Positions 8,309 through 15,490 of a DNA stretch of 64,000 nt are shown here, piece after piece (the stretch's first letter is position 1; each line of letters begins with the position of its first letter). Under the pieces are notes generated by a model, which was given only the letters and a program-made list of their open reading frames with translations, searched no databases and was not told the origin of the DNA. The translations under genes and the position numbers were made by a program. Origin of the DNA: SVQP01 sp045587385 (GTDB lineage: Bacteria > Bacillota > Clostridia > Oscillospirales > CAG-272); the NCBI GenBank assembly GCA_045587385.1, contig JAZNCE010000128.1, positions 3,214 through 67,213 on the forward strand, in the 5' to 3' direction.

Positions 8309-8607
8309 AGAAATTAATTATTGTTCTTTTTGAAAATGATTTAGAATTTAAAGAGTATTCTAATCAAGTATGCGAAAAGTTTGCTAATTTATCGGCAGAG
8401 AAAGAGTTTTGCGGGATTTGGGGAGAAATATTATTTAACAACGAAGATTGCATATCTTCTGTTTCAGGTTGCGTAAATCACTTTGTTAATAATGCTGATA
8501 AAACAGAAATCATATTTGGCATTAGTAGTAAGGATTATGATAATATTATTTCAAAGATATGTACAGAAAATTGTGTTATTGAAATAATATCTTGCAAAAA
8601 TCTATGA
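8305..8607 (+). CDS. Hypothetical small cytosolic protein
   Basis: A 100-aa soluble protein without recognised domain, starting MKKLIIVLFENDLEFKEYS behind AAAGGAG. It is acidic and AT-rich in codon use and contains five Cys (EFCGIWGE, EDCISSVSGCVNHF, KICTENCVIEII). There is no signal peptide or membrane segment. It is the last sizeable gene of the island and is followed by a palindromic repeat. Confidence 0.5.
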   Translation: MKKLIIVLFENDLEFKEYSNQVCEKFANLSAEKEFCGIWGEILFNNEDCISSVSGCVNHFVNNADKTEIIFGISSKDYDNIISKICTENCVIEIISCKNL

Positions 8608-8640
8608 GTTGTAATTCTGTTGACCTAATTGTACCGGGAG

Positions 8641-8682
8641 TTTTAAGTAACAGAGGACGGTTCTCTGTTACACACTTAAAAG
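8641..8682. repeat. Palindromic repeat copy A (GTAACAGAG hairpin)
   Basis: The inner arms GTAACAGAG (8647-8655) and CTCTGTTAC (8663-8671) enclose GACGGTT. Outer arms TTTTAAG (8641-8647) and CTTAAAA (8676-8682) are also complementary, offset by CACA. A second copy lies at 8880-8920 in the same orientation. Similar GTAACAG...CTGTTAC palindromes are known as dispersed repeats in Firmicutes. Confidence 0.7.
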
Positions 8683-8738
8683 TTAATACTTAAGAAATAA
8701 ATCAATATTATCATATTGGCACATAGGGAGGCGATTAA

Positions 8739-8885
8739 ATGTTTTTTTCTCGAAAATCAAATGAAGTTAGACATAGGTTAATACTGCTCCTGTTTGTCCC
8801 CTTTGTGTTCGTGTTTGTTTTGGGAATCACGCTTTATGCTATATGGCCGGTAATCATTTCAATCGTTATTTCTATTATGATATAA
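8739..8885 (+). CDS. Small hypothetical membrane protein (48 aa)
   Basis: The frame starts MFFSRKSNEVRHRLILLL and continues as a strongly hydrophobic segment to a TAA at 8883-8885. GGGAGG lies 7 nt upstream of the ATG, an excellent ribosome-binding site. It has a basic N-terminus and about 32 hydrophobic residues with a central proline, consistent with one or two short membrane helices. It sits between the two palindromic repeat copies, and the second copy covers its stop codon. The function is unknown. Confidence 0.5.
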   Translation: MFFSRKSNEVRHRLILLLFVPFVFVFVLGITLYAIWPVIISIVISIMI

Positions 8886-8920
8886 GTAACAGGGGACGGT
8901 TCTCTGTTACGCACTTATAT
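8880..8920. repeat. Palindromic repeat copy B (GTAACAGGGG hairpin)
   Basis: This is a second copy of the 8641-8682 element, with core GTAACAGGGGACGG and closing CTCTGTTAC. Its outer arms are ATATAAG (8880-8886) and CTTATAT (8914-8920). They differ from those of copy A but are again complementary to each other, so base pairing is preserved while sequence is not. Confidence 0.7.
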
Positions 8921-8923
8921 GAT

Positions 8924-8954
8924 AAAAGAGGTCGGTTAGTCCGACCTCTTTTTT
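8924..8954. terminator. Bidirectional terminator between island and spoIIIA operon
   Basis: The arms AAAAGAGGTCGG and CCGACCTCTTTT enclose TTAGT, with a T run on the plus strand and a shorter one on the minus strand. It can end both the plus-strand island and the minus-strand spoIIIAA-AH transcript. Confidence 0.85.
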
Positions 8955-8963
8955 CGTATGCAC

Positions 8964-9563
8964 TTATTCTCTTGTAATAATGCTGATCCCTGCGGGGGAA
9001 ATGCCCGTCTGCTCGTAGACGATGGCATTGATCTGCGCAAGCGCAGCTGCGCTCAGCTCGCCCTCGTGCTGCACCACGATGCTGACGTTCTCACCGCTGA
9101 TGACCGCAACGCATTGCGCGTACCCCTTGGTCTTGATCAGAGATTCGATCTTTGCCTCGTTCTCCATTTCGGATGCGATCTGTCTGATCTCGGCAACCGC
9201 CTCTGCCTTGACCTGATCGGTGGCGTTGTCGTTATCCACTACCGAATTGAGCACCTCAAGTGCCTCGTCACGCGCCTTTTGTCTGGAAACCTGCACGCTG
9301 CTGAAGTAGGAATTGGCGTCTGCGGACGTGCTGTTCTGATTGCCCGTGCTCGAGCCCGTACCCAGCGTGGTGCCGTAGTTGGTGTTCATGCCCGCGCTCT
9401 GATCGTAATTGAAGGAATCGTCCTTATTGTCGCCTGCAAAGAAGATCCAGTTGACGTAGACCGCAAGACCGATCATAATGACCGCGCCCGCAATGATCAG
9501 GTTGCGTTTGCCCATTTTCTTGAAAAAATCGCCTATGGTATTGAGTACCTTTTTGAAGTTCAT
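8964..9563 (-). CDS. spoIIIAH: Stage III sporulation protein AH
   Basis: SpoIIIAH sits in the mother-cell membrane and binds forespore SpoIIQ, forming the channel or feeding tube of engulfment. This 199-aa copy has one N-terminal membrane helix at about residues 20-40 (IIAGAVIMIGLAVYVNWIFF), a Ser/Thr/Asn-rich linker, then the YscJ/FliF-like soluble domain, with QVSRQKARDEALEVLNSV and QCVAVISGENVSIVVQ. It is the last gene of the spoIIIA operon, 65 nt after spoIIIAG. Its 3' end is duplicated as a relic at 4052-4084. Confidence 0.95.
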   Translation of the reverse strand: MNFKKVLNTIGDFFKKMGKRNLIIAGAVIMIGLAVYVNWIFFAGDNKDDSFNYDQSAGMNTNYGTTLGTGSSTGNQNSTSADANSYFSSVQVSRQKARDEALEVLNSVVDNDNATDQVKAEAVAEIRQIASEMENEAKIESLIKTKGYAQCVAVISGENVSIVVQHEGELSAAALAQINAIVYEQTGISPAGISIITRE

Positions 9564-9628
9564 ATGTAAGCCCTCCGTTTTTGTTTTACGCTATATCTTA
9601 TTGTGCGGTCAAGTCAAATATGCATGCT

Positions 9629-10180
9629 TTATTCGTTTTGTGCACCGCTGACGTGAATTTTATTTGTCCCGATGCCAAACGCCGCGCTCACCAAAGCGGT
9701 CAACTCGTTTTGTACCCGAGAATCTGCCCCGCCCGTGCACACAATGCCCACGCCTGCAATCTCGGGCTGCTTTTTGACCAGCAGCAAGGGACTTTGCGCG
9801 CTGCCCGCACCCACGATGACGTAGCTTTCCTCCCACGTATAGCTGTCGCTGTCCGTTTTGCTTTCCAGATCGCGGGCGTACACGTACTCGTACCCGCCCG
9901 ACAGCGTGACCACGACCTGCACCCTGCCAACGCCCTGCACCCCGGCACAAAGCCCCGCGATCTCGCGCGAAAGCTCCTGCTTATACGCCTGCAGCTCGCT
10001 TTGCTCGTCTGTCACGGCAGCGGTATTTTTTTGCACATTTTTACGAGCGGGCAGATCAAAGCTGCCCACCACCAAAAGCCCCAAGCCCACGATCGCTCCC
10101 AGCACCACGATCCACAGCTTGCCGCTCTTTTTCATTTGCCCCACAGTTCCCGTGATCTCCGAAACACCGTTTGTATACAT
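9629..10180 (-). CDS. spoIIIAG: Stage III sporulation protein AG
   Basis: SpoIIIAG forms a large membrane-associated ring of the SpoIIIA-SpoIIQ channel. This 183-aa protein has a cytosolic start, one transmembrane helix at about residues 22-42 (WIVVLGAIVGLGLLVVGSF) and a ring-building domain with GVGRVQVVVTLSGGYEYVYA and a C-terminal GVGIVCTGGADSRVQNEL. It is 4 nt downstream of the spoIIIAF stop. Order, length and motifs all fit. Confidence 0.95.
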   Translation of the reverse strand: MYTNGVSEITGTVGQMKKSGKLWIVVLGAIVGLGLLVVGSFDLPARKNVQKNTAAVTDEQSELQAYKQELSREIAGLCAGVQGVGRVQVVVTLSGGYEYVYARDLESKTDSDSYTWEESYVIVGAGSAQSPLLLVKKQPEIAGVGIVCTGGADSRVQNELTALVSAAFGIGTNKIHVSGAQNE

Positions 10181-10184
10181 CTCT

Positions 10185-10634
10185 CTACTCCAATACTACC
10201 TTACATGTACAATCCAAAAGTCCTTCCACATACGCAATGATGGGATCGGGATCACGCCAGATCGCCTTGCCCGATAAGAGCAGCGTGACCGCTTTCACGC
10301 CGCCGTCCTCGCCCCATTCCACAAGCACGCGGCACTGCTCGGGCGGCAAGCCCTGCTCGCGCTCCAAAAGCACTTGCAGCTGCCCGACCACCAAAGCATC
10401 CGAAAACTGTGCGTAATCCTGCTCCTCCCCCTCCCCTTCCTGCCAAGCCTCGGGAATCTCCCAAGCCCCCTGCCCCACGGCTTGCACAAGGCTCATGACA
10501 GGCGAGATCAGCAGCGCGATGACGCAAAGGCTGCAAAGCAGCTTGGCGTGCTGCATAGCACTCTCGGGCACCAAGGTACACACCAGCGCAACCAACACTG
10601 CCACCAGGGCAAGGCTATATAAATATTCTCCCAT
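10185..10634 (-). CDS. spoIIIAF: Stage III sporulation protein AF
   Basis: A 149-aa membrane protein of the SpoIIIA complex. Two transmembrane helices lie at about residues 5-25 and 32-52 (SLALVAVLVALVC and LCVIALLISPVMSLV), followed by a soluble domain ending GLLDCTCKVVLE. The SpoIIIAF family has this two-helix plus soluble domain layout. It starts 6 nt after spoIIIAE ends, and the operon is densely packed. The mother-cell membrane location is inferred from the Bacillus homologue. Confidence 0.93.
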   Translation of the reverse strand: MGEYLYSLALVAVLVALVCTLVPESAMQHAKLLCSLCVIALLISPVMSLVQAVGQGAWEIPEAWQEGEGEEQDYAQFSDALVVGQLQVLLEREQGLPPEQCRVLVEWGEDGGVKAVTLLLSGKAIWRDPDPIIAYVEGLLDCTCKVVLE

Positions 10635-10640
10635 GCTACC

Positions 10641-11780
10641 TCACCCCACCCAAGCGGCTGCACTTGCCGCAAACGCGCCAACGGCTATGATAAACACCGC
10701 CGTACACATGGCAACCGCAGCCGCCATATAGCCAAAGAGGCTGCTTGCCTCACCCAGCATCGCACTCTCGGGGGCACAGCCAAGCAGGTGTGCAAGCGTT
10801 GCTCCGAGATCAAACAGGGTGCGCAGCGCAAGCATTTGCAGCAGCACCGGCAAGCAGGTCAGAAACAAAAGGATCACCCCGCACCCGCCCGCAAGTCCGC
10901 GCAGCATACCCACGCCCGCGGCAAGCGTATCAAGCGAGCCCGAAAGCGCACCGCCCACGACGGGGATCATTTGCCCGATGGCGTAGCGTCCGCTGCGCAT
11001 GGCGAGGCTGTCCGCCCGCGAGGCAAGCAGGCTTTGCGCACTAAGGCAAATGGATAACAGAAAGGTCAGCACGCCAAGCACCGTGGTGTAGGTCTTTTTG
11101 AGAAACGCCGAGATTTTGGAAAGATCCACGCCCGATTCCAAGATGCCCGGCAGCGTCATTGCCATGCAGCTGCCGAACAGGGGCGGCGCGATATTCGCAC
11201 ACACGCTGCCGCATACGTTCAGCCCCACCGAAAGCATTGCGTTGCCCACAGTGGCACGCGTGACGTTGCCGCCCATGATATAGAGCGCACTCATCAAGGG
11301 CATCATCCCGCCCATCAACGTGCGCAACGAGGCAAAATACGCCACCATAGAGTCCACCGCGGCATATCCCGCTGCTGCTAAAGCACCAAACAGACAAAGA
11401 CGAGGCGCAAGACTTGCCCAAGGCAGACTTTGCGCCTTGCCCACAGAGCGCATCAGACCGCACAAGAGGATCAGACCGCAGATCGATGCAAGCAGTCCCC
11501 CACTTTGCCCGAATTGCAAGCGATACACCTGCAAACCAAGTCCCAAAAGCCCCGAAAACGAGGTCATTTGCGCAAACGCGTCGCGCACCTCCGTTACGTC
11601 GCGGGAAAACAGCCCCTCCGGTAAAATGCCTGCAAGCGTCTCGGGAATGCACTCCTCCAGCGCGATATATTGCTCGGGCAGCGTGCTGTAATCAACGCTC
11701 GCCTGCTCTGCCGATGCGCCAAAGCACAAAAAGCATGCTGCCGCCAGCGTCACGATCACACCCCACACCCACACCTTCAC
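10641..11780 (-). CDS. spoIIIAE: Stage III sporulation protein AE
   Basis: A 379-aa polytopic membrane protein of the SpoIIIA complex. It begins with a cleavable signal-like segment (to about residue 24, ASAEQA), followed by an extracytoplasmic part and then many hydrophobic helices. Conserved family stretches include SALYIMGGNVTRATVGNAML and GRYAIGQMIPVVGGALSGSL. Its ATG overlaps the spoIIIAD stop by 4 nt (ATGA), so the two are translationally coupled. Confidence 0.95.
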   Translation of the reverse strand: MKVWVWGVIVTLAAACFLCFGASAEQASVDYSTLPEQYIALEECIPETLAGILPEGLFSRDVTEVRDAFAQMTSFSGLLGLGLQVYRLQFGQSGGLLASICGLILLCGLMRSVGKAQSLPWASLAPRLCLFGALAAAGYAAVDSMVAYFASLRTLMGGMMPLMSALYIMGGNVTRATVGNAMLSVGLNVCGSVCANIAPPLFGSCMAMTLPGILESGVDLSKISAFLKKTYTTVLGVLTFLLSICLSAQSLLASRADSLAMRSGRYAIGQMIPVVGGALSGSLDTLAAGVGMLRGLAGGCGVILLFLTCLPVLLQMLALRTLFDLGATLAHLLGCAPESAMLGEASSLFGYMAAAVAMCTAVFIIAVGAFAASAAAWVG

Positions 11781-12160
11781 GATAACAACTCCTTCGTCAT
11801 GCCCAGTATTTCCGTAATGAGCGGCAACGCCTGCAGCACCACCGCAATTTTGCCCGCTCCCTCCAGTGCCGTTGCCAAGCCGACTTCACCAAAGTCGCGG
11901 CAGATCCCTGCCCCCAGCGCGCAAAGCAAGGTGATCCCCAGCCCCGAGAGCAATATCTCACCGTGTGCTGTGGGCAGGCTTTGCTCACATAGGCTTTTGA
12001 TCATATCCACAATGGGCTGCGCTGCACCAAGCACCGCAAAAAAGATCAGCACCGTGCCCGCGGCACGCACGGGCAGTACCATTTCGGCTTTATATTGCTT
12101 GAGCACCCATACAGCGGCAAGGCACAGCATGGCGATGCCGCAAATTTTGAGTATATCCAT
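11777..12160 (-). CDS. spoIIIAD: Stage III sporulation protein AD
   Basis: A 127-aa membrane protein with four predicted helices, including MDILKICGIAMLCLAAV and GEILLSGLGITLLCALGAGI, and the conserved GEVGLATALEGAGKIAVV before the end. The start is ATG 12160, one base after the spoIIIAC stop; the longer frame from 12202 would overlap spoIIIAC and add unrelated residues. It belongs to the SpoIIIAC/AD family and is thought to form the membrane part of the channel. Confidence 0.94.
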   Translation of the reverse strand: MDILKICGIAMLCLAAVWVLKQYKAEMVLPVRAAGTVLIFFAVLGAAQPIVDMIKSLCEQSLPTAHGEILLSGLGITLLCALGAGICRDFGEVGLATALEGAGKIAVVLQALPLITEILGMTKELLS

Positions 12161-12161
12161 A

Positions 12162-12356
12162 CTAAAAGCCAAAGGTGGCATACACCAGCGAGAACAGCTC
12201 ACCGATCTGCTCTACAAGCATCAGCAGCACCACCACAATACCCGCAATCGTGACCAGGGTTGCCTGCTCGTCGCGCCCCGATTTATTTAAGATCTGCGTG
12301 GCGACCGAAACAAGCAGCCCCACGCCCGCCACCTTTAAGATAAGACCTACTTCCAT
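12162..12356 (-). CDS. spoIIIAC: Stage III sporulation protein AC
   Basis: A 64-aa protein, the normal size for SpoIIIAC, with two transmembrane helices separated by the conserved polar loop QILNKSGRDEQATLV. The start is ATG 12356 (MEVGLILKVAGVG); the larger frame that reaches 12488 runs into spoIIIAB and is not real. It lies 2 nt after spoIIIAB and 1 nt before spoIIIAD. Confidence 0.95.
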   Translation of the reverse strand: MEVGLILKVAGVGLLVSVATQILNKSGRDEQATLVTIAGIVVVLLMLVEQIGELFSLVYATFGF

Positions 12357-12358
12357 AG

Positions 12359-12835
12359 TTACCAAAGAAGGATCACCGCGCCCGCAGCGCACAGCATCCA
12401 TATCGCTCCGTTCGTTTTTACTCTTGCGGGCAGCTCGCTTTCCAGCTGCGTGCGTTTTTCGCGCAAAAGCTCGATGTAATAGTCGCACCGCTTGATCTGC
12501 TCGTCGCGAAAGCCGCTGCCCAATCCCGCGCCAAAGCTTTGCAGCACGCGATAGGTTTCGGGATCCAGATAGCTTTTGACGTGCGGCAAAAGTGCCTCAA
12601 TCGACTCTACCTGCCCCGGGCACCTGCAATCGGCAAGGATGCCCTTATCCATCGAGAGCATAATTTGCTCGACGGGCATGGCGTAGCAATCAATGCGACC
12701 CTTGATATAAAAGATGAGCGAGATCAGCGCATCGTGCACCCGCAGCCGCGCGCGTTCGTACCGCGCAGCCCCCAAAGCAAGCCCCGTGCCGCTGGCAAGC
12801 ACCAGTATAGCCCCCGCAATCTTAAAGACAAGCAT
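12359..12835 (-). CDS. spoIIIAB: Stage III sporulation protein AB
   Basis: A 158-aa membrane protein. It has an N-terminal helix (MLVFKIAGAILVLASGTGLA), a conserved segment with LISLIFYIKGRIDCYAMPVE, a helical cytosolic domain with QIKRCDYYIELLREKRTQLE and a C-terminal hydrophobic helix (about 143-158). It resembles the GspF-like type II secretion fold of the family. The start overlaps the end of spoIIIAA by 14 nt. Confidence 0.95.
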   Translation of the reverse strand: MLVFKIAGAILVLASGTGLALGAARYERARLRVHDALISLIFYIKGRIDCYAMPVEQIMLSMDKGILADCRCPGQVESIEALLPHVKSYLDPETYRVLQSFGAGLGSGFRDEQIKRCDYYIELLREKRTQLESELPARVKTNGAIWMLCAAGAVILLW

Positions 12836-13754
12836 CCGCGCTCTCCCAATCGGTCACATGGTAGGAAAAACCGCCCTCGCGGCGCGCAATACCCACGTAC
12901 GCACCGAACATTTTGCAATCGTGCAAAAGGCGCAGCCCCGTGCGGCACAAGAGCTCCTCAACAGAGGAAGCATGCGCACTTGCCACCAAGGGCACACCGC
13001 AATTCTGCACCGAGGCTAGCGCAAGTGCCTCTTGGTAATCCCCGATCTCATCGCAGATCATGACCTGCGCGTTCATGGTGCGGCAGGCGATCTCCACCCC
13101 AAGACAGCGCGGATATCCCACCAGCACGTCAAGACAGAGTGCTGCCCCCGTCTGCAAAAACGGCATCTCTCCGCGCGTGTCGATCACCACCACGCGCCGA
13201 GGGTCTTCCCCCGAGGCAAGCGAGCACGCCACACCGCGCAGCAGCGTGGTCTTGCCGACGCCGGGCGGCGCATAGATCAGCACGCCCTTGGTATAGCGGA
13301 ATTTCTGCATGAGATTGCAGATCTCCCTGCCGCTTACCGAAAAGTGCGCGGGAATACGGATGCACAACCCGGAAACGTCGTACACTCCGATCACCTCGCC
13401 CCCCTCGCAAGCAGCCCTGCCGCATACGCCCACGCGCACGCCGCCGTCCAGCGTCAGATACCCTTCTGCAATGGTGGGGGCGTGGGAATACAAGGAACCG
13501 CCGCACATGCGCGTCAATGTTGCGGTCATTTCCTGTACGCTAAGCACCGTGCGCAGCATGATATTGCGCCCGCCTGCCACCACGCTTGCGCACCGCCCCG
13601 CATGTAGCCGTATCTCCTCAATATGCTCGGGCAAATGCCCCGCATACAGCTCGGATACCAATCGCTCGGGCAGCATCCTGATCACACTCGGCGGCAGATA
13701 CGTGCGCCGCTCTATCCCGTGATCCTCTGCTCTGTTGACCATCACGCTCCGCAC
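12822..13754 (-). CDS. spoIIIAA: Stage III sporulation protein AA, ATPase
   Basis: The cytosolic ATPase that powers the SpoIIIA-SpoIIQ channel, related to type II/IV secretion ATPases. Of 310 aa, residues 163-170 form Walker A (PPGVGKTT) and a Walker B-like VMICDEIGD lies near residue 236. The family's N-terminal EEIRLHAGR and GGVRVGVCGR are present. The start is GTG 13754, because GGGGGTGA lies 7 nt upstream; an internal ATG at 13742 is the alternative. It heads the operon, with a possible sigma-E promoter at 13777-13805. Seven downstream spoIIIA genes follow without gaps larger than 65 nt. Confidence 0.96.
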   Translation of the reverse strand: MRSVMVNRAEDHGIERRTYLPPSVIRMLPERLVSELYAGHLPEHIEEIRLHAGRCASVVAGGRNIMLRTVLSVQEMTATLTRMCGGSLYSHAPTIAEGYLTLDGGVRVGVCGRAACEGGEVIGVYDVSGLCIRIPAHFSVSGREICNLMQKFRYTKGVLIYAPPGVGKTTLLRGVACSLASGEDPRRVVVIDTRGEMPFLQTGAALCLDVLVGYPRCLGVEIACRTMNAQVMICDEIGDYQEALALASVQNCGVPLVASAHASSVEELLCRTGLRLLHDCKMFGAYVGIARREGGFSYHVTDWESADACL

Positions 13755-13776
13755 TCTCTCACCCCCTTACAGGGAA

Positions 13777-13805
13777 AATATATGCAGCCTTGTCCATGCT
13801 TATGC
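13777..13805 (-). promoter_or_regulatory. Possible sigma-E promoter of spoIIIA operon
   Basis: On the minus strand CATATATT (13784-13777) matches the sigma-E -10 consensus CATACAAT at 6 of 8 positions. GCATAAG lies 14 nt upstream as a weak -35. B. subtilis spoIIIA is transcribed by sigma-E, so the location is right, but the match is moderate. Confidence 0.4.
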
Positions 13806-13893
13806 GCAGAGCGCATAAGCAGTTATGATCGCCTGCGGCGAGTGATGAGTGATGATACGCTTCGCGTAGTGATGATGCGCTTCGCGCAGTTAT
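13801..13893. repeat. Array of mini-hairpins with 3-nt loops and AGTGATGAT spacers
   Basis: Four perfect hairpins follow each other: TATGCGC-aga-GCGCATA, CGCC-tgc-GGCG, ACGC-ttc-GCGT and GCGC-ttc-GCGC. They are separated by variants of AGTTATGAT or AGTGATGAT. Hairpin arms differ in sequence while spacer and 3-nt loops recur. It overlaps the -35 of the putative spoIIIA promoter. A second array of the same design lies at 55488-55616. Confidence 0.65.
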
Positions 13894-13975
13894 ATTTTGT
13901 TGTAGGGCGGGGGGGACAAACAAAAAAAGCCCCATCTTGCCTCTGCATTCTTAGCGGACAAATGACAGACACAAA

Positions 13976-14010
13976 AATTCGGCAGAGAACTTGTTTTCTC
14001 TGCCGATTTG
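13976..14010. terminator. Strong intergenic hairpin, probable terminator
   Basis: The arms CGGCAGAGAA (13980-13989) and TTCTCTGCCG (13996-14005) enclose a 6-nt loop, flanked by A-rich and T-rich bases on both sides. It may end transcription on either strand. A TTGTTT-N17-TATAAT promoter-like pair (13991-14019) overlaps it on the plus strand. Confidence 0.5.
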
Positions 14011-14019
14011 TGTTATAAT

Positions 14020-14114
14020 GGGAGAGGTGGCGGCGAAGCCGACGGAGAGGGTTAGATTATGGAATGAAACGCCCTCTCACCCGCTACCGCGGGAGCTCTC
14101 CCAGAGGGAGAGCC
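14020..14114. repeat. REP-like GC-rich intergenic repeat
   Basis: GGGAGAGGTGGCGGCGAAGC opens the element, with CGGC-gaa-GCCG as a perfect 3-nt-loop hairpin, and CTCTCCCAGAGGGAGAG closes it. I recognise this type of sequence as a dispersed intergenic repeat in gut Clostridia. The remaining stretch to 14216 holds nothing that I can support except the ribosome-binding site of the next gene. Confidence 0.55.
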
Positions 14115-14216
14115 TCAAGATGCGCACAACCGTAGGGGTATGGGCTTTGCCCTGTTCCGTTGTAATACAAAGGCGAAACTGGCGATAAACAGGAATAGAT
14201 TTTCTGTGGAGGTATT

Positions 14217-14663
14217 ATGGATAAAAATATTTTAACTCCGTTAGGTAAGATAGTCGTTTATGTGAATGACACACCGTCGGCGTATGATTTTTCATCAAAT
14301 GATTGCAAGGCAAAAGCTGTTTTGGAGAGCCCCATATCCGCTTGTTATATAATTTCTGTTCCATCTGCAAATGCAAAAAACGTACGGTGTGTTATAGAAT
14401 TAAATTGCGAAAACATATTAACTAATTGGGATTCCGACGAGCGATATTTGGGAATAGATTTCATTAAAGACAGTACGATCGTTACCATTGGCGCAGAAGC
14501 AGACAATCCTGAATTCGATGCAAAACTAATCGAAGGCGGTATACAATATTTCCTGAAATCACCGTCTGAGGTTTTGCATTTTAGTATTGCATGGGCAACT
14601 GATTATAAAGACCAATTTGATATAAGAACAAACTTGGCAACGGATATATTTTGCTCTTTATAG
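14217..14663 (+). CDS. Hypothetical protein, AT-rich
   Basis: A 148-aa soluble protein beginning MDKNILTPLGKIVVYVND. I do not recognise it. It has no signal peptide or membrane helix. It is acidic and its strand-rich appearance (KIVVYVND, CYIISVPSAN, RCVIELNCENILTNW) suggests a beta fold. TGGAGG precedes the ATG by 7 nt, and a clear terminator follows at 14670. It is a single-gene unit, surrounded by repeats and AT-richer than the spoIIIA operon. This suggests acquisition, possibly as an orphan immunity-type protein, though nothing proves that. Confidence 0.55.
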   Translation: MDKNILTPLGKIVVYVNDTPSAYDFSSNDCKAKAVLESPISACYIISVPSANAKNVRCVIELNCENILTNWDSDERYLGIDFIKDSTIVTIGAEADNPEFDAKLIEGGIQYFLKSPSEVLHFSIAWATDYKDQFDIRTNLATDIFCSL

Positions 14664-14669
14664 AGAATA

Positions 14670-14706
14670 CCCCCGACGGATTTTGAGAATCTGTCGGGGG
14701 TTTCTA
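14670..14706 (+). terminator. Rho-independent terminator
   Basis: CCCCCGAC (14670-14677) pairs with GTCGGGGG (14693-14700); the stem extends inward with one G/T mismatch. A short T run follows. It ends the single-gene unit 14217-14663. Confidence 0.8.
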
Positions 14707-14870
14707 TTTGCTTCTGCGGACAGTCGAGGGTCTCGCTGCGGCTCGGTCACACTCGCGTTCTGACATGCCACTGGCATGTCATTCATTGCGCTCGTGCCGC
14801 TTCGCTACGCCTGTCCCTACAATGGGGGGCGGGTCGCCGAGGACGTCGACCCCCTACAAAATAATATTAA
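14707..14870. repeat. REP-like intergenic repeat region
   Basis: GC-rich palindromic sequence with TGACATGCCACTGGCATGTCA as a hairpin near 14760-14780 and motifs such as GCGGCTCGGTCACACTCGCG, GTCCCTAC and GGGGGGCGGGTCGCC that recall dispersed clostridial repeats. No gene is supported. Confidence 0.45.
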
Positions 14871-14916
14871 ACATCTTTATGAGAAGTAGCCTTTTGATGG
14901 CGCTTTTTCTCTTGAT

Positions 14917-15375
14917 TCACTTTTTCGTCTTTGCCCCGCGAACGCGGACGGTAAAGGTCTTTGCGCATCTTGGGCAGCGCACGGTATGCTTGCCCTTCTC
15001 TCTGGGCAATCGCAGGGTGGATTTGCATTTCGGGCAATCGCGGAACACGTGGGTATCGGTGTCCTTGTTGCCGCCGTGTCTGCGGAACAGGCAGCGCACC
15101 TTATATTCAAATGCGCACCATTTGCTGTTTTCGGCTTGCCTTTTATAGATCTTGCGCGAAAAGGTACGCGCAGTAGACCAGATGCAGAGTGCCAGCGAGC
15201 CTGCATACAGCACCGATGACACGATGCCGCCCGCCAAGGTTCTGCCCCATATCAGCGACACGGGCAGCGAGATGCCCAAAAGCACCAACGCAACGACGGA
15301 CAAGACACGATTCAGCCTGTCCGTGCCATAGCGTCCGTACATGAATTTATAAAGCTTTTCTTGAAAATTTGCCAT
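14917..15375 (-). CDS. Hypothetical membrane protein with zinc ribbon
   Basis: A 152-aa protein with two transmembrane helices (about residues 24-45, LSVVALVLLGISLPVSLIWG, and 50-68) and a basic cytosolic C-terminal part. The end forms a zinc ribbon with CPKCKSTLRLP and, 18 residues later, CPRCAKTF. Similar two-helix zinc-ribbon proteins are frequent in Clostridia, but their function is unknown. The start is ATG 15375. No partner gene is adjacent. Confidence 0.65.
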   Translation of the reverse strand: MANFQEKLYKFMYGRYGTDRLNRVLSVVALVLLGISLPVSLIWGRTLAGGIVSSVLYAGSLALCIWSTARTFSRKIYKRQAENSKWCAFEYKVRCLFRRHGGNKDTDTHVFRDCPKCKSTLRLPREKGKHTVRCPRCAKTFTVRVRGAKTKK

Positions 15376-15490
15376 TTTTACAACCTCATTTTGTCATATT
15401 GTGCACATCATAGCACACAATTATGAACCGCGCGTGAAAGATCATGCGCAAAAGCATAACCGCCAAGGAATTTTCTGTTACAAATTTCTC

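Noticed and set aside
4052..8996. Integrative element with tRNA-type att sites
   Set aside because: No integrase, recombinase or transposase gene and no identical core in the two repeats; only the duplicated spoIIIAH end can be supported.
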